A stretch of 6,286 bases of DNA from DASTHS01 sp035718085 (GTDB taxonomy: Bacteria > Actinomycetota > Acidimicrobiia > Acidimicrobiales > Palsa-688), in assembly GCA_035718085.1 (NCBI GenBank), contig DASTHS010000103.1, positions 1 through 6,286 of the forward strand. Reading direction: 5' to 3'. Positions 1-5,517 of the stretch are shown here, in pieces. The translations under genes and the position numbers were made by a program. Each line of letters begins with the position of its first letter. Position 1 is the first letter of the stretch. The notes beneath the pieces are model-generated. The model was not told the DNA's origin and did no database searches. It was given only the letters and a program-made list of their open reading frames with translations.

Positions 1-1261
1 CGAGCAGCAGCACGACGTCGACGTCAGGCTCCGACGTCGCGAAGGCGCCGGCCAGGTCGGCGAGCACGGCGTGCTTGCCTGAGCGCGGCGGGGTCACCAG
101 CAGGCCGCGGGTGCCGAAGCCGAGGGGCGCGGCGACGTCGACCACCCGACCCGTCGTGCCTGCCCCGCCCAGCCGGAACGGCCGGTCGGGGTAGACGGCG
201 GTGAGCGCGTCGAAGCGCCGCCGGTCGCGCGCTTCGTCGGCCGACGCGCCGCTGACGGTGTCGATGCGCAGAAGGGCCGGGTACTTCTCGTTGTTGCCGG
301 CCGGACGGGCCGCTCCCTCGAGGAGGTCGCCGCGGCGCAGGGCGAAGCGGCGCACCTGGCTGATCGAGACGTACACATCGTCGGGCCCGGCGTGGAACCC
401 GCTGGTGCGGATGAAGCCGTAGCCCTCGTCGCGCAGGTCGAGCAGGCCCGACACCGGGATGGGCTCGCCGGAGTACGGCGCCTCGACAGGGCCACCCTGC
501 AGCTCCCGGTCGCCGCGGTCGCGGTCGCGGCCCCGGCGGCGCCGGTTGCGGCGCCCACCGCCCTCACCCTCGGGGCGGTCGCCGCCGGTGTCGGGGAGGT
601 CGTCAGCCGGTGCGCCCGTGGGCGGCCGGGCCTCCCGGTCGCCACGCTCGGCCCGGTCGCCACGCTCGGCCCGGTCGCCACGCTCGGCCGGGGTGCCACG
701 ATCGGCCGGGGCCGCCTGCGCAGCCTGCCCCCCAGCGACGGTCGGCTCCCCGGCGACGGTCTGCGCACCGCCGGCTTGCTGGCCGCCCGGGGCGCCACGG
801 TCGCCGCTGCCGCGCCGGGCCGCCGCAGGTGCGGTGCCACCTCGGCGCCCGCGGTCGCTGATGGCGGCCGGGTCGTCGAAGGGCAACGACGGCGCGCTGG
901 CCGGCGCATCGCCGCTGCCTGCAGCCACGGGGTCGCCGGACGGCAGCCCGGCCGCGCCGTGCGTGCCGGCCGCGCCGTGCGTGCCGGCCGCGTCGTCCGG
1001 CCCGGCCGGGTCGTCCGGCCCGGCTGCGCCGCCCCGGGCAGGCGCGGGCGCCTCGGGGGCGGCCGCCTTGCGGGCGCGGGTGCGCCGGGGCGGGTCGGCT
1101 GGGCCGGGGTCGTCGACACCGGTGGCCCGCAGGATGGCGGTCACCAGGTCGGACTTCTTGGCCCGGCCGGAGGGCCGGGTGCCGAGCGCCTCGGCGATGG
1201 CGAAGAGCTCCTCTCGCTCCTTGCTCTCCAGGACCGAGCGCTCGAGCTGCGCCTCGCTCAT
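1..1261 (-). CDS. rho: Transcription termination factor Rho (N-terminal 420 residues, runs off left edge)
   Basis: Rho is a hexameric RNA-dependent ATPase and helicase that terminates transcription. I translated this frame by hand; it is open from an ATG at 1261-1259 to the window edge. Residues 1-48 form the helical Rho_N domain (AKKSDLV at 34-40). Residues about 49-262 are a low-complexity Ala/Gly/Pro/Asp/Arg insert ending in an Arg-rich patch (237-256). Residues about 264-340 are the cold-shock/S1-like primary RNA-binding domain, with RNP-like GYGFIR (280-285) and DVYVS (295-299). The ATPase domain begins with RFDALTAVYPD (349-359) and reaches a P-loop, TPPRSGKH, at 390-397. A large insert between Rho_N and the RNA-binding domain is known in actinobacterial Rho. 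Odd points: the usual PPKAGKT reads PPRSGKH, and the preceding G(K/R)GQR reads GFGTR. The start is supported by GGAGAGG seven bases upstream. Its place after thrC matches the actinobacterial cluster. Identity is sure; normal ATPase activity is not. Confidence 0.95.
   Translation of the reverse strand, partial: MSEAQLERSVLESKEREELFAIAEALGTRPSGRAKKSDLVTAILRATGVDDPGPADPPRRTRARKAAAPEAPAPARGGAAGPDDPAGPDDAAGTHGAAGTHGAAGLPSGDPVAAGSGDAPASAPSLPFDDPAAISDRGRRGGTAPAAARRGSGDRGAPGGQQAGGAQTVAGEPTVAGGQAAQAAPADRGTPAERGDRAERGDRAERGDREARPPTGAPADDLPDTGGDRPEGEGGGRRNRRRRGRDRDRGDRELQGGPVEAPYSGEPIPVSGLLDLRDEGYGFIRTSGFHAGPDDVYVSISQVRRFALRRGDLLEGAARPAGNNEKYPALLRIDTVSGASADEARDRRRFDALTAVYPDRPFRLGGAGTTGRVVDVAAPLGFGTRGLLVTPPRSGKHAVLADLAGAFATSEPDVDVVLLL
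635..706 (-). repeat. 18-bp tandem repeat inside rho (three exact copies plus one degenerate)
   Basis: Three exact head-to-tail copies of an 18-bp unit (plus strand ccggtcgccacgctcggc) occupy 635-652, 653-670 and 671-688. A diverged fourth copy follows at 689-706. The unit length is a multiple of three, so the reading frame is kept and the protein shows a six-residue period (AERGDR) within the charged part of the Rho insert, residues about 186-210. This is a coding microsatellite that can gain or lose copies by slippage without a frameshift. Confidence 0.9.
951..1022 (-). repeat. Second 18-bp-period tandem repeat inside rho
   Basis: Four consecutive 18-bp units lie at 951-968, 969-986, 987-1004 and 1005-1022. 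The first two are identical (plus strand gccgcgccgtgcgtgccg). The last two differ from each other at one base and share the framework of the first pair. In Rho they encode six-residue repeats of the forms AAGTHG and (A/P)AGPDD, about residues 81-104. The period is the same as in the other rho repeat but the sequence is unrelated, so the insert has apparently grown twice by in-frame duplication. Confidence 0.85.
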
Positions 1262-1268
1262 GCCGTGA

Positions 1269-1275
1269 CCTCTCC
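1269..1275 (-). promoter_or_regulatory. Shine-Dalgarno site of rho
   Basis: The minus strand reads GGAGAGG, followed by seven bases and then the ATG at 1261-1259. This is the clearest Shine-Dalgarno sequence in the window, and it fixes the rho start ahead of the Rho_N domain. Confidence 0.8.
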
Positions 1276-1290
1276 GTGGGGGGCGTGCAA

Positions 1291-1310
1291 CGGCCACCGC
1301 CGGGCGGCCG
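1291..1310 (-). promoter_or_regulatory. Hairpin in the rho 5' leader
   Basis: The minus strand reads CGGCCGCC, loop CGGC, GGTGGCCG. This is an eight-pair stem, including one G-U pair, closed by a tetraloop. It follows a C-rich single-stranded-looking segment directly and precedes the Shine-Dalgarno sequence by 15 bases. Only two Ts follow, so it is not a classical intrinsic terminator. It could be a pause or structural element of the leader. The structure is visible in the sequence; the function is inferred. Confidence 0.5.
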
Positions 1311-1349
1311 GGACGTGTGGGACGTGTGGTACCGGGGGCGACGGGACGG
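1310..1349 (-). promoter_or_regulatory. Candidate rut-like C-rich segment in the rho leader, with a 9-bp tandem repeat
   Basis: On the minus strand this 40-base stretch holds 23 C but only 7 G, a strong C-over-G bias in DNA that otherwise has both in quantity. It includes two exact tandem copies of CACACGTCC (1328-1320 and 1319-1311). Rho prefers C-rich, G-poor, weakly structured RNA (rut sites), and rho is autogenously attenuated in E. coli. The segment lies in the likely untranslated leader of rho itself, so autoregulation is a reasonable inference. No experimental mark can be seen in sequence. Confidence 0.4.
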
Positions 1350-1377
1350 CTCCCGCACCCGCACCGGGCCGAGGGGC

Positions 1378-1383
1378 AGCGTA
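1378..1383 (-). promoter_or_regulatory. Candidate -10 element for rho
   Basis: The minus strand reads TACGCT, a fit to the actinobacterial TANNNT -10 pattern. It lies within the octamer CTACGCTG, which also occurs just upstream of the response-regulator gene. No convincing -35 element is visible. If used, transcription would start near 1371 and give a leader of about 110 bases. Confidence 0.35.
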
Positions 1384-1391
1384 GCGGGTGG

Positions 1392-1417
1392 GCGCCACCT
1401 CGGCGAGGCGGTGGCGC
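1392..1417 (-). terminator. U-less hairpin after thrC (possible operon end)
   Basis: GCGCCACC at 1392-1399 and GGTGGCGC at 1410-1417 form a perfect eight-pair stem around a ten-base loop. The hairpin starts 24 bases past the thrC stop codon. No T tract follows on the minus strand, so it would be either a U-less, actinobacterial-type terminator or a 3'-end stabiliser. Some read-through into rho is possible. Confidence 0.45.
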
Positions 1418-1441
1418 GGCGGCGGCGACGCCGCGGTGGGG

Positions 1442-2485
1442 CTAGATGCCGAGCTCGGCGCGCACGGCGCCGAGGTCGGCGGCCACCTTGGTGGGCACTG
1501 CGATCTGGCCGATGGCGATGTCGGGGTCTTTCAACCCGTGGCCGGTCAGCACGCACACCACCGTCGACCCCGCCGGCGCCCCCACCTTGAGCAGGCCGGC
1601 CACCGAGGCAGCCGAGGCCGGCTCGCAGAACACCGACTCCTGGGCGGCGAGGTACCGGTAGGCGTCGAGGATCTCGTCGTCGGTGACGGCGAAGATGCCG
1701 CCGCCCGACTCCGACGCCGCTGCGGTGGCGCCGTACCACGACGCCGGCCGGCCGATGCGGATGGCGGTGGCCACCGTCTCGGGGTCGTCGACGGGCGCCC
1801 CGTGCACGATCGGGGCGGCGCCGGCCGCCTGGAACCCGAGCATGCGGGGCAGCTTCGTCGAGCGGCCGGCGTCGCGGTACTGGCGGTAGCCCTTCCAGTA
1901 GGCGGTGATGTTGCCGGCGTTGCCCACGGGGATGCAGTGCAGGTCGGGGGCGTCGCCGAGCACGTCGATGATCTCGAACGCTCCGGTCTTCTGGCCCTCG
2001 ATGCGGTGCGGGTTGATCGAGTTGACCACGGTGACCGGCGCACGGTCGCCCAAGTCGCGCACGATGTCGAGGGCGGCGTCGAAGTTGCCGGCGATCTGCA
2101 GCACCCGGGCGCCGTGGATGAGCGCCTGGGCCAGCTTGCCGAGGGCGATGTAGCCGTCGGGGATCAACACGGCGCAGGTGAGCCCGGCGCGTGCCGCGTA
2201 GGCTGCGGCCGACGCCGAGGTGTTGCCCGTCGACCCACACACCACGGCCTTGGCCCCGTCTTCGACGGCCTTGGAGATGGCCATCGTCATGCCGCGGTCC
2301 TTGAACGAGCCGGTCGGGTTGTGGCCCTCGACCTTGAGCAGCACGGTGGCACCCACCCGCTCCGACAGGCGCGGCGCGGGTACCAGCGGCGTGCCGCCCT
2401 CGAGCAGGGTGACCACGGGGGTGGAGGCGCTGACCGGCAGGTGCTCCCGATACTCCTCGATCAGGCCTCGCCAGCCCGGCGGCAT
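1442..2485 (-). CDS. thrC: Threonine synthase
   Basis: This PLP enzyme (fold type II) converts O-phosphohomoserine and water to threonine and phosphate, the last step of threonine synthesis. The protein has 347 residues, typical of the shorter actinobacterial form. Visible motifs are the N-terminal STPVVTLLEGGTPL (21-34), the PLP-lysine motif NPTGSFKDRG with Lys62, the substrate and cofactor loop STGNTSAS (85-92), and the glycine-rich phosphate-cup motif VGNAGNITAYWKGY (187-200). The frame is open further upstream to 2560, but that part is not homologous. The ATG at 2485-2483 starts the conserved region and shares one base with the hom stop (TGATG), which indicates translational coupling. In relatives thrB follows directly; here the next gene is rho. 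Identity is sure. Confidence 0.97.
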   Translation of the reverse strand: MPPGWRGLIEEYREHLPVSASTPVVTLLEGGTPLVPAPRLSERVGATVLLKVEGHNPTGSFKDRGMTMAISKAVEDGAKAVVCGSTGNTSASAAAYAARAGLTCAVLIPDGYIALGKLAQALIHGARVLQIAGNFDAALDIVRDLGDRAPVTVVNSINPHRIEGQKTGAFEIIDVLGDAPDLHCIPVGNAGNITAYWKGYRQYRDAGRSTKLPRMLGFQAAGAAPIVHGAPVDDPETVATAIRIGRPASWYGATAAASESGGGIFAVTDDEILDAYRYLAAQESVFCEPASAASVAGLLKVGAPAGSTVVCVLTGHGLKDPDIAIGQIAVPTKVAADLGAVRAELGI

Positions 2486-3783
2486 CAGTCGACCCCGATC
2501 ACCCGGATCACGGCACCGACGTTGCCCACCACGTCGAGCTGGCGCAGCTCGTGGAGGCACGCCTGCACATCGGCCTCGAGCGCCGGGTGGGTGACGAACA
2601 CCAGCTGGGCGCCCCCGCCGTGCACGCCCTCCTGCTCCATCGACCGGATCGACACGGAGTGACGGCCCAGCACGCCGGCGACGGCGTGGAGCACCCCGGG
2701 CCGGTCGGCGACGTGGAGGTCCAGGTAGTAGGCGGACACCAGGTGGTCGATGGGGCGCAGCGGCACCGACTGGAGGGCGACGCTGCGGCCGGCCCCGCCG
2801 ACGGTGAGGTTGTGGGCGGCGTCGAGGAGGTCGCCGAGCACGGCGCTCGCGGTCGGCATGCCGCCCGCCCCCCGACCGAGGAGCATGAGCTGGCCGGCGG
2901 CGTCGCCCTCGACGAACACCGCGTTGAACGAGTCGCGCACGGCGGCCAGCGGGTGGGTGCCCGGCAGCATCGCCGGGTGGACGCGGACCCCGACGGGGCC
3001 GCCGACCTCGGCCTGGTCGACGATGGCGAGCAGCTTGATGACGTAGCCGAGGCGGTGGGCCACGGCGATGTCGGCGGGGGTGATGCCGCTGATGCCCTCC
3101 CGATAGACGTCACCGGCGACCACCCGGGCGCCGAAGGCCACGTTGGCGAGGATGGCGGCCTTGGCGGCGGCGTCGAAGCCCTCGACGTCGGCGGTCGGGT
3201 CACGCTCGGCGTAGCCGAGGCTCTGGGCCTCGGAGAGGGCGTCGGTGTAGCTGGAGCCCGCCTCGCTCATCCGGGTGAGGATGAAGTTGGTCGTGCCGTT
3301 GACGATGCCCATCACCCGGCGCACCCGCTCGCCCGCGAGCGACTCCCGCAGTGGGCGGATGAGGGGGATGGCGCCGGCGACCGACGCCTCGAAGAGCAGG
3401 TCGACGCCCGCGGTGGCGGCCGCTTCCCACAGCTCGGCGCCGCAGTTGGCGACGAGCTCCTTGTTGGCGGTGACCACCGGCTTGCCCGCCTTGAGGGCGG
3501 CCAGGATCAGCGTGCGGGCCGGCTCGATGCCGCCCATCACCTCGACCACCAGGTCGATGTCGTCGCGCACCACCACCGCGGCGGCGTCGGTGGTCAGCAC
3601 GCCGGGGGGCACGGGTGCCGGCCGCTCGCGCGACGCAGAGCGCACGGCGACGGCGCCCACCTCGAGGCGGGTGCCCGTGCGGGTGGCGATGCGGTCGGCG
3701 TCGTCGACGAGCAGGTGCACCAGGGCGCCGCCGACGATGCCGCAGCCGAGCACGCCGACGCGCAGGGCGCCCCCGTCAGTCAT
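2485..3783 (-). CDS. hom: Homoserine dehydrogenase with C-terminal ACT domain
   Basis: This enzyme reduces aspartate-4-semialdehyde to homoserine with NAD(P)H, feeding threonine and methionine. The protein has 432 residues, close to other monofunctional actinobacterial Hom proteins. Residues 8-18 form the Rossmann dinucleotide loop (RVGVLGCGIVG). TANKEL at 105-110 carries the conserved Lys108. VNGTTNFIL lies at 161-169, and the family signature around DPTADVEGFDAAAK (195-208) carries the catalytic Asp and Lys. Residues about 354-432 are an ACT domain (DRPGVLHAVAGVLGRH), the usual site of threonine feedback control in this family. The ATG at 3783-3781 is the first start before the Rossmann strand. 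It lies 37 bases after the lysA stop and has only a weak ribosome site. It is coupled to thrC by TGATG. Confidence 0.97.
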   Translation of the reverse strand: MTDGGALRVGVLGCGIVGGALVHLLVDDADRIATRTGTRLEVGAVAVRSASRERPAPVPPGVLTTDAAAVVVRDDIDLVVEVMGGIEPARTLILAALKAGKPVVTANKELVANCGAELWEAAATAGVDLLFEASVAGAIPLIRPLRESLAGERVRRVMGIVNGTTNFILTRMSEAGSSYTDALSEAQSLGYAERDPTADVEGFDAAAKAAILANVAFGARVVAGDVYREGISGITPADIAVAHRLGYVIKLLAIVDQAEVGGPVGVRVHPAMLPGTHPLAAVRDSFNAVFVEGDAAGQLMLLGRGAGGMPTASAVLGDLLDAAHNLTVGGAGRSVALQSVPLRPIDHLVSAYYLDLHVADRPGVLHAVAGVLGRHSVSIRSMEQEGVHGGGAQLVFVTHPALEADVQACLHELRQLDVVGNVGAVIRVIGVD

Positions 3784-3820
3784 CCGAGTCAGCCATCCCG
3801 CCCACGGTAGTGGCCACCGG

Positions 3821-5113
3821 TCACAGGTCCCGGGCGACCAGGTCGGCGAAGGTCTCGCGCCGCACGACGGTGGTGGCCCGCCCGTCTCGCACGAACACGA
3901 CCGGGGGGCGGGGCACCTTGTTGTAGTTGGAGGCCATCGAGTGGCCGTAGGCGCCGGTGACCGGCGTCGCCAGCACGTCGCCGACGGCCAGGTCGGCGGG
4001 CACGCAGGCGTCACGGACCACGACGTCACCCGACTCGCAGTGCTTGCCGACGACCGTGACGGTGCGCGGCCGCGGCGCGTCGGCGGCCCGCGGCAGGAAG
4101 GCCTCGTAGCCGCTGCCGTAGAGCACCGGCCGGGGGTTGTCGCTCATGCCCCCGTCCACGCTCACGTACGTGCGCACCCCGGGCACCTCCTTGACGGTGC
4201 CGACCGTGTAGCAGGTGACCGCAGCGGCGGCGACGACGGCGCGGCCTGGTTCGGCCGACAGGCGCAGGTGGCCGAGCCCGGCGGCGGCGACCGCGGCGCG
4301 CACCGTCGTCGCCCAGCCGGCGATGTCGGGGGTGGGCTCCCCGGCGACGTAGCCGACGCCGAGGCCGCCGCCGACGCAGAGCTCCTCCACGTCGAGGGCG
4401 GCGACGAAGGGCGCCAACGCCTCGACCGCCCGGGCGAAGCTGTCGACGGCGAAGATCTGCGAGCCGATGTGGGCGTGCACCCCGACCAGGCGTGGCGCTC
4501 CGCCGGGTCGCGCCGCGGCCAGCCGACCCAGGCGGTCGACCGCCCGGGCGGCGTCGCCCGACTGCAGGCCGAAGCCGAACTTGGAGTCTTCCTGACCGGT
4601 GCGGACGTATTCGTGGGTGTGGGCCTCGATGCCCGGGGTCACGCGGACCAGCACCGCCGGTGCTGCGCCTCGCTCGGCGCACAGCCGCTCGAGGCGGTCG
4701 ATCTCGTCGAAGCTGTCGACCACGATGCGGCCCACCCCGGCGTCGAGGGCCGTCGCCAGCTCGTCGTCGCCCTTGTTGTTGCCGTGCAGCACCAACCGTT
4801 CGGCGGCGACGCCGGCGTGCAGGGCGACGTGCAGCTCGCCGCCGGTCGACACGTCGATGCGCATGCCCTCCTCCGCGACCAGGCGGGCCATCGCCGAGCA
4901 GAGGAACGCCTTGGACGCGTAGGCGACGTCGGGTCCGAACGCGGCGACCGCAGCCGCCGCCCGGGCCCGCAGGTGCGCCTCGTCGTAGACGAACACCGGC
5001 GTCCCCACCTCGGCGCACAGGTCGAGCACGTCGACCCCGCCGATGGCCAGGCGGCCGTCGCCGCCGACCTCCGAGGTGTCGGGCAGCAGGTGGAGGGGGA
5101 CCGGGCCGCTCAC
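3821..5113 (-). CDS. lysA: Diaminopimelate decarboxylase
   Basis: LysA decarboxylates meso-diaminopimelate to L-lysine, the last step of lysine synthesis. It is a PLP enzyme of fold type III (alanine-racemase-like barrel) and acts as a dimer. The protein has 430 residues, normal for the family. Visible motifs are the PLP-binding Lys68 in YASKAF, HIGSQI at 215-220, the glycine loop GGGLGVGY (248-255), EPGR at 288-291 binding the PLP phosphate, and CESGD at 359-363, whose Cys acts at the partner subunit's active site. YNKVPRP lies near the C terminus (397-403). The start is GTG at 5113-5111, inside the GTGA overlap with the response-regulator stop. No good Shine-Dalgarno is visible, so translation is probably coupled. 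In mycobacteria and corynebacteria this gene follows argS; here it follows a receiver protein. Confidence 0.97.
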   Translation of the reverse strand: MSGPVPLHLLPDTSEVGGDGRLAIGGVDVLDLCAEVGTPVFVYDEAHLRARAAAAVAAFGPDVAYASKAFLCSAMARLVAEEGMRIDVSTGGELHVALHAGVAAERLVLHGNNKGDDELATALDAGVGRIVVDSFDEIDRLERLCAERGAAPAVLVRVTPGIEAHTHEYVRTGQEDSKFGFGLQSGDAARAVDRLGRLAAARPGGAPRLVGVHAHIGSQIFAVDSFARAVEALAPFVAALDVEELCVGGGLGVGYVAGEPTPDIAGWATTVRAAVAAAGLGHLRLSAEPGRAVVAAAAVTCYTVGTVKEVPGVRTYVSVDGGMSDNPRPVLYGSGYEAFLPRAADAPRPRTVTVVGKHCESGDVVVRDACVPADLAVGDVLATPVTGAYGHSMASNYNKVPRPPVVFVRDGRATTVVRRETFADLVARDL

Positions 5114-5484
5114 CGGCCGGCGAGCAGCCGCGCCACCCGGTCGAGCAGGTCGAGCGGTTCGAACGGCTTGGTCACGTAGTCGTCGGCGACCTCGAGGCCG
5201 GCGACGACATCCGCCGACTGCGCCTTCGCCGAGCAGAGGATGATCGGGGTGCCGGCCAGCTCCGGGTCGTCCCGGATGGCCCGGGCGGCGCCGATGCCGT
5301 CGAGCTTGGGCATCATCACGTCGAGCAGCACCAGGTCGGGGTGCTCGCGCCGGGCGACCTCGACGCCCTCCTGGCCGTCGCCGGCGGTCAGCACGACGTA
5401 GCCCTCCATCTCGAAGTTGACGCGCAGCAGCGTCACGATCACCGGGTCGTCGTCGACGACCAGCACGGTCTTGCCGCCACTCAC
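5110..5484 (-). CDS. Stand-alone response-regulator receiver protein (CheY-like)
   Basis: This is a single receiver domain of 124 residues without an output domain, so it would act by protein contact or within a phosphorelay rather than by binding DNA. The acidic pocket is Asp11-Asp12 (VVDDDP), the phosphoacceptor is Asp55 (LLDVMMPKLDG), the switch Ser is 85 (ILCSAKAQ), and Tyr103 and Lys106 lie in DDYVTKPF. All phosphorylation residues are present. The loop before DDY reads GLEVADDY, one residue shorter than the common GLEAGADDY. I chose GTG at 5484-5482: an earlier ATG at 5544 would run antisense through the tRNA gene, and the protein is complete without it. No Shine-Dalgarno is visible, but a TACGCT -10 lies six bases upstream, suggesting a leaderless mRNA. 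The stop overlaps lysA by 4 nt. No kinase is in the window, so the signal and partner are unknown. Confidence 0.9.
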   Translation of the reverse strand: MSGGKTVLVVDDDPVIVTLLRVNFEMEGYVVLTAGDGQEGVEVARREHPDLVLLDVMMPKLDGIGAARAIRDDPELAGTPIILCSAKAQSADVVAGLEVADDYVTKPFEPLDLLDRVARLLAGR

Positions 5485-5490
5485 CCGGCC

Positions 5491-5496
5491 AGCGTA
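5491..5496 (-). promoter_or_regulatory. Candidate -10 element for the response regulator-lysA-hom-thrC operon
   Basis: The minus strand reads TACGCT (TANNNT pattern), ending six bases before the GTG start. That spacing is typical of leaderless actinobacterial transcripts, and the lack of a Shine-Dalgarno sequence agrees. No recognisable -35 is present. The surrounding octamer CTACGCTG recurs upstream of rho. Confidence 0.45.
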
Positions 5497-5501
5497 GGCG
5501 C

Positions 5502-5507
5502 TAGCCT
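5502..5507 (+). promoter_or_regulatory. Candidate -10 element for the tRNA-Arg gene
   Basis: TAGCCT fits the TANNNT pattern and would start transcription near 5514, just before the mature tRNA 5' end at 5518. No good -35 lies at the right distance. An alternative is TTGCCG at 5471-5476 with TAGGCG at 5495-5500 (18-base spacer). Either choice falls within or beside the opposing promoter of the response-regulator operon. Confidence 0.25.
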
Positions 5508-5517
5508 GCGCCGTCCC

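Noticed and set aside
635..1022. CRISPR array suggested by regular short repeats
   Set aside because: The repeats are contiguous 18-bp units without spacers, they lie in frame within rho, and they encode a six-residue protein repeat.
94..1119. Minus-strand 341-codon frame within rho
   Set aside because: It is a shifted frame of rho that gives Pro/Arg/Ala-rich low complexity. The Rho domains are in the other frame, which stays open to the left edge.
603..2240. Minus-strand open frame of 545 codons overlapping thrC and rho
   Set aside because: It is an out-of-frame Arg-rich translation of thrC and rho. The true frames are shown by clear motifs.
1388..2662. Plus-strand open frame opposite thrC (424 codons)
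   Set aside because: Its composition is that of an antisense shadow, and it crosses the thrC-hom junction.
3776..3796. Six-codon upstream frame (MADSDD) overlapping the hom start on the minus strand
   Set aside because: The Asp codons are suggestive for an aspartate-family gene, but the frame is very short, has no properly spaced ribosome site, and has no attenuator-like structure around it.
2551..3810. Long plus-strand open frame opposite hom (419 codons)
   Set aside because: It is the antisense shadow of hom in GC-rich DNA. The product is His/Gly/Asp/Val-rich without any recognisable domain, and it conflicts with a certain gene.
3784..3820. Possible hairpin CCAC/GTGG in the lysA-hom gap
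   Set aside because: Only four pairs, easily expected by chance in this composition.
3275..5179. Very long plus-strand open frame opposite hom and lysA (634 codons)
   Set aside because: It spans two real genes and their spacer antisense, and it has no domain and no ribosome site. Stop codons are rare by chance in such GC-rich sequence.
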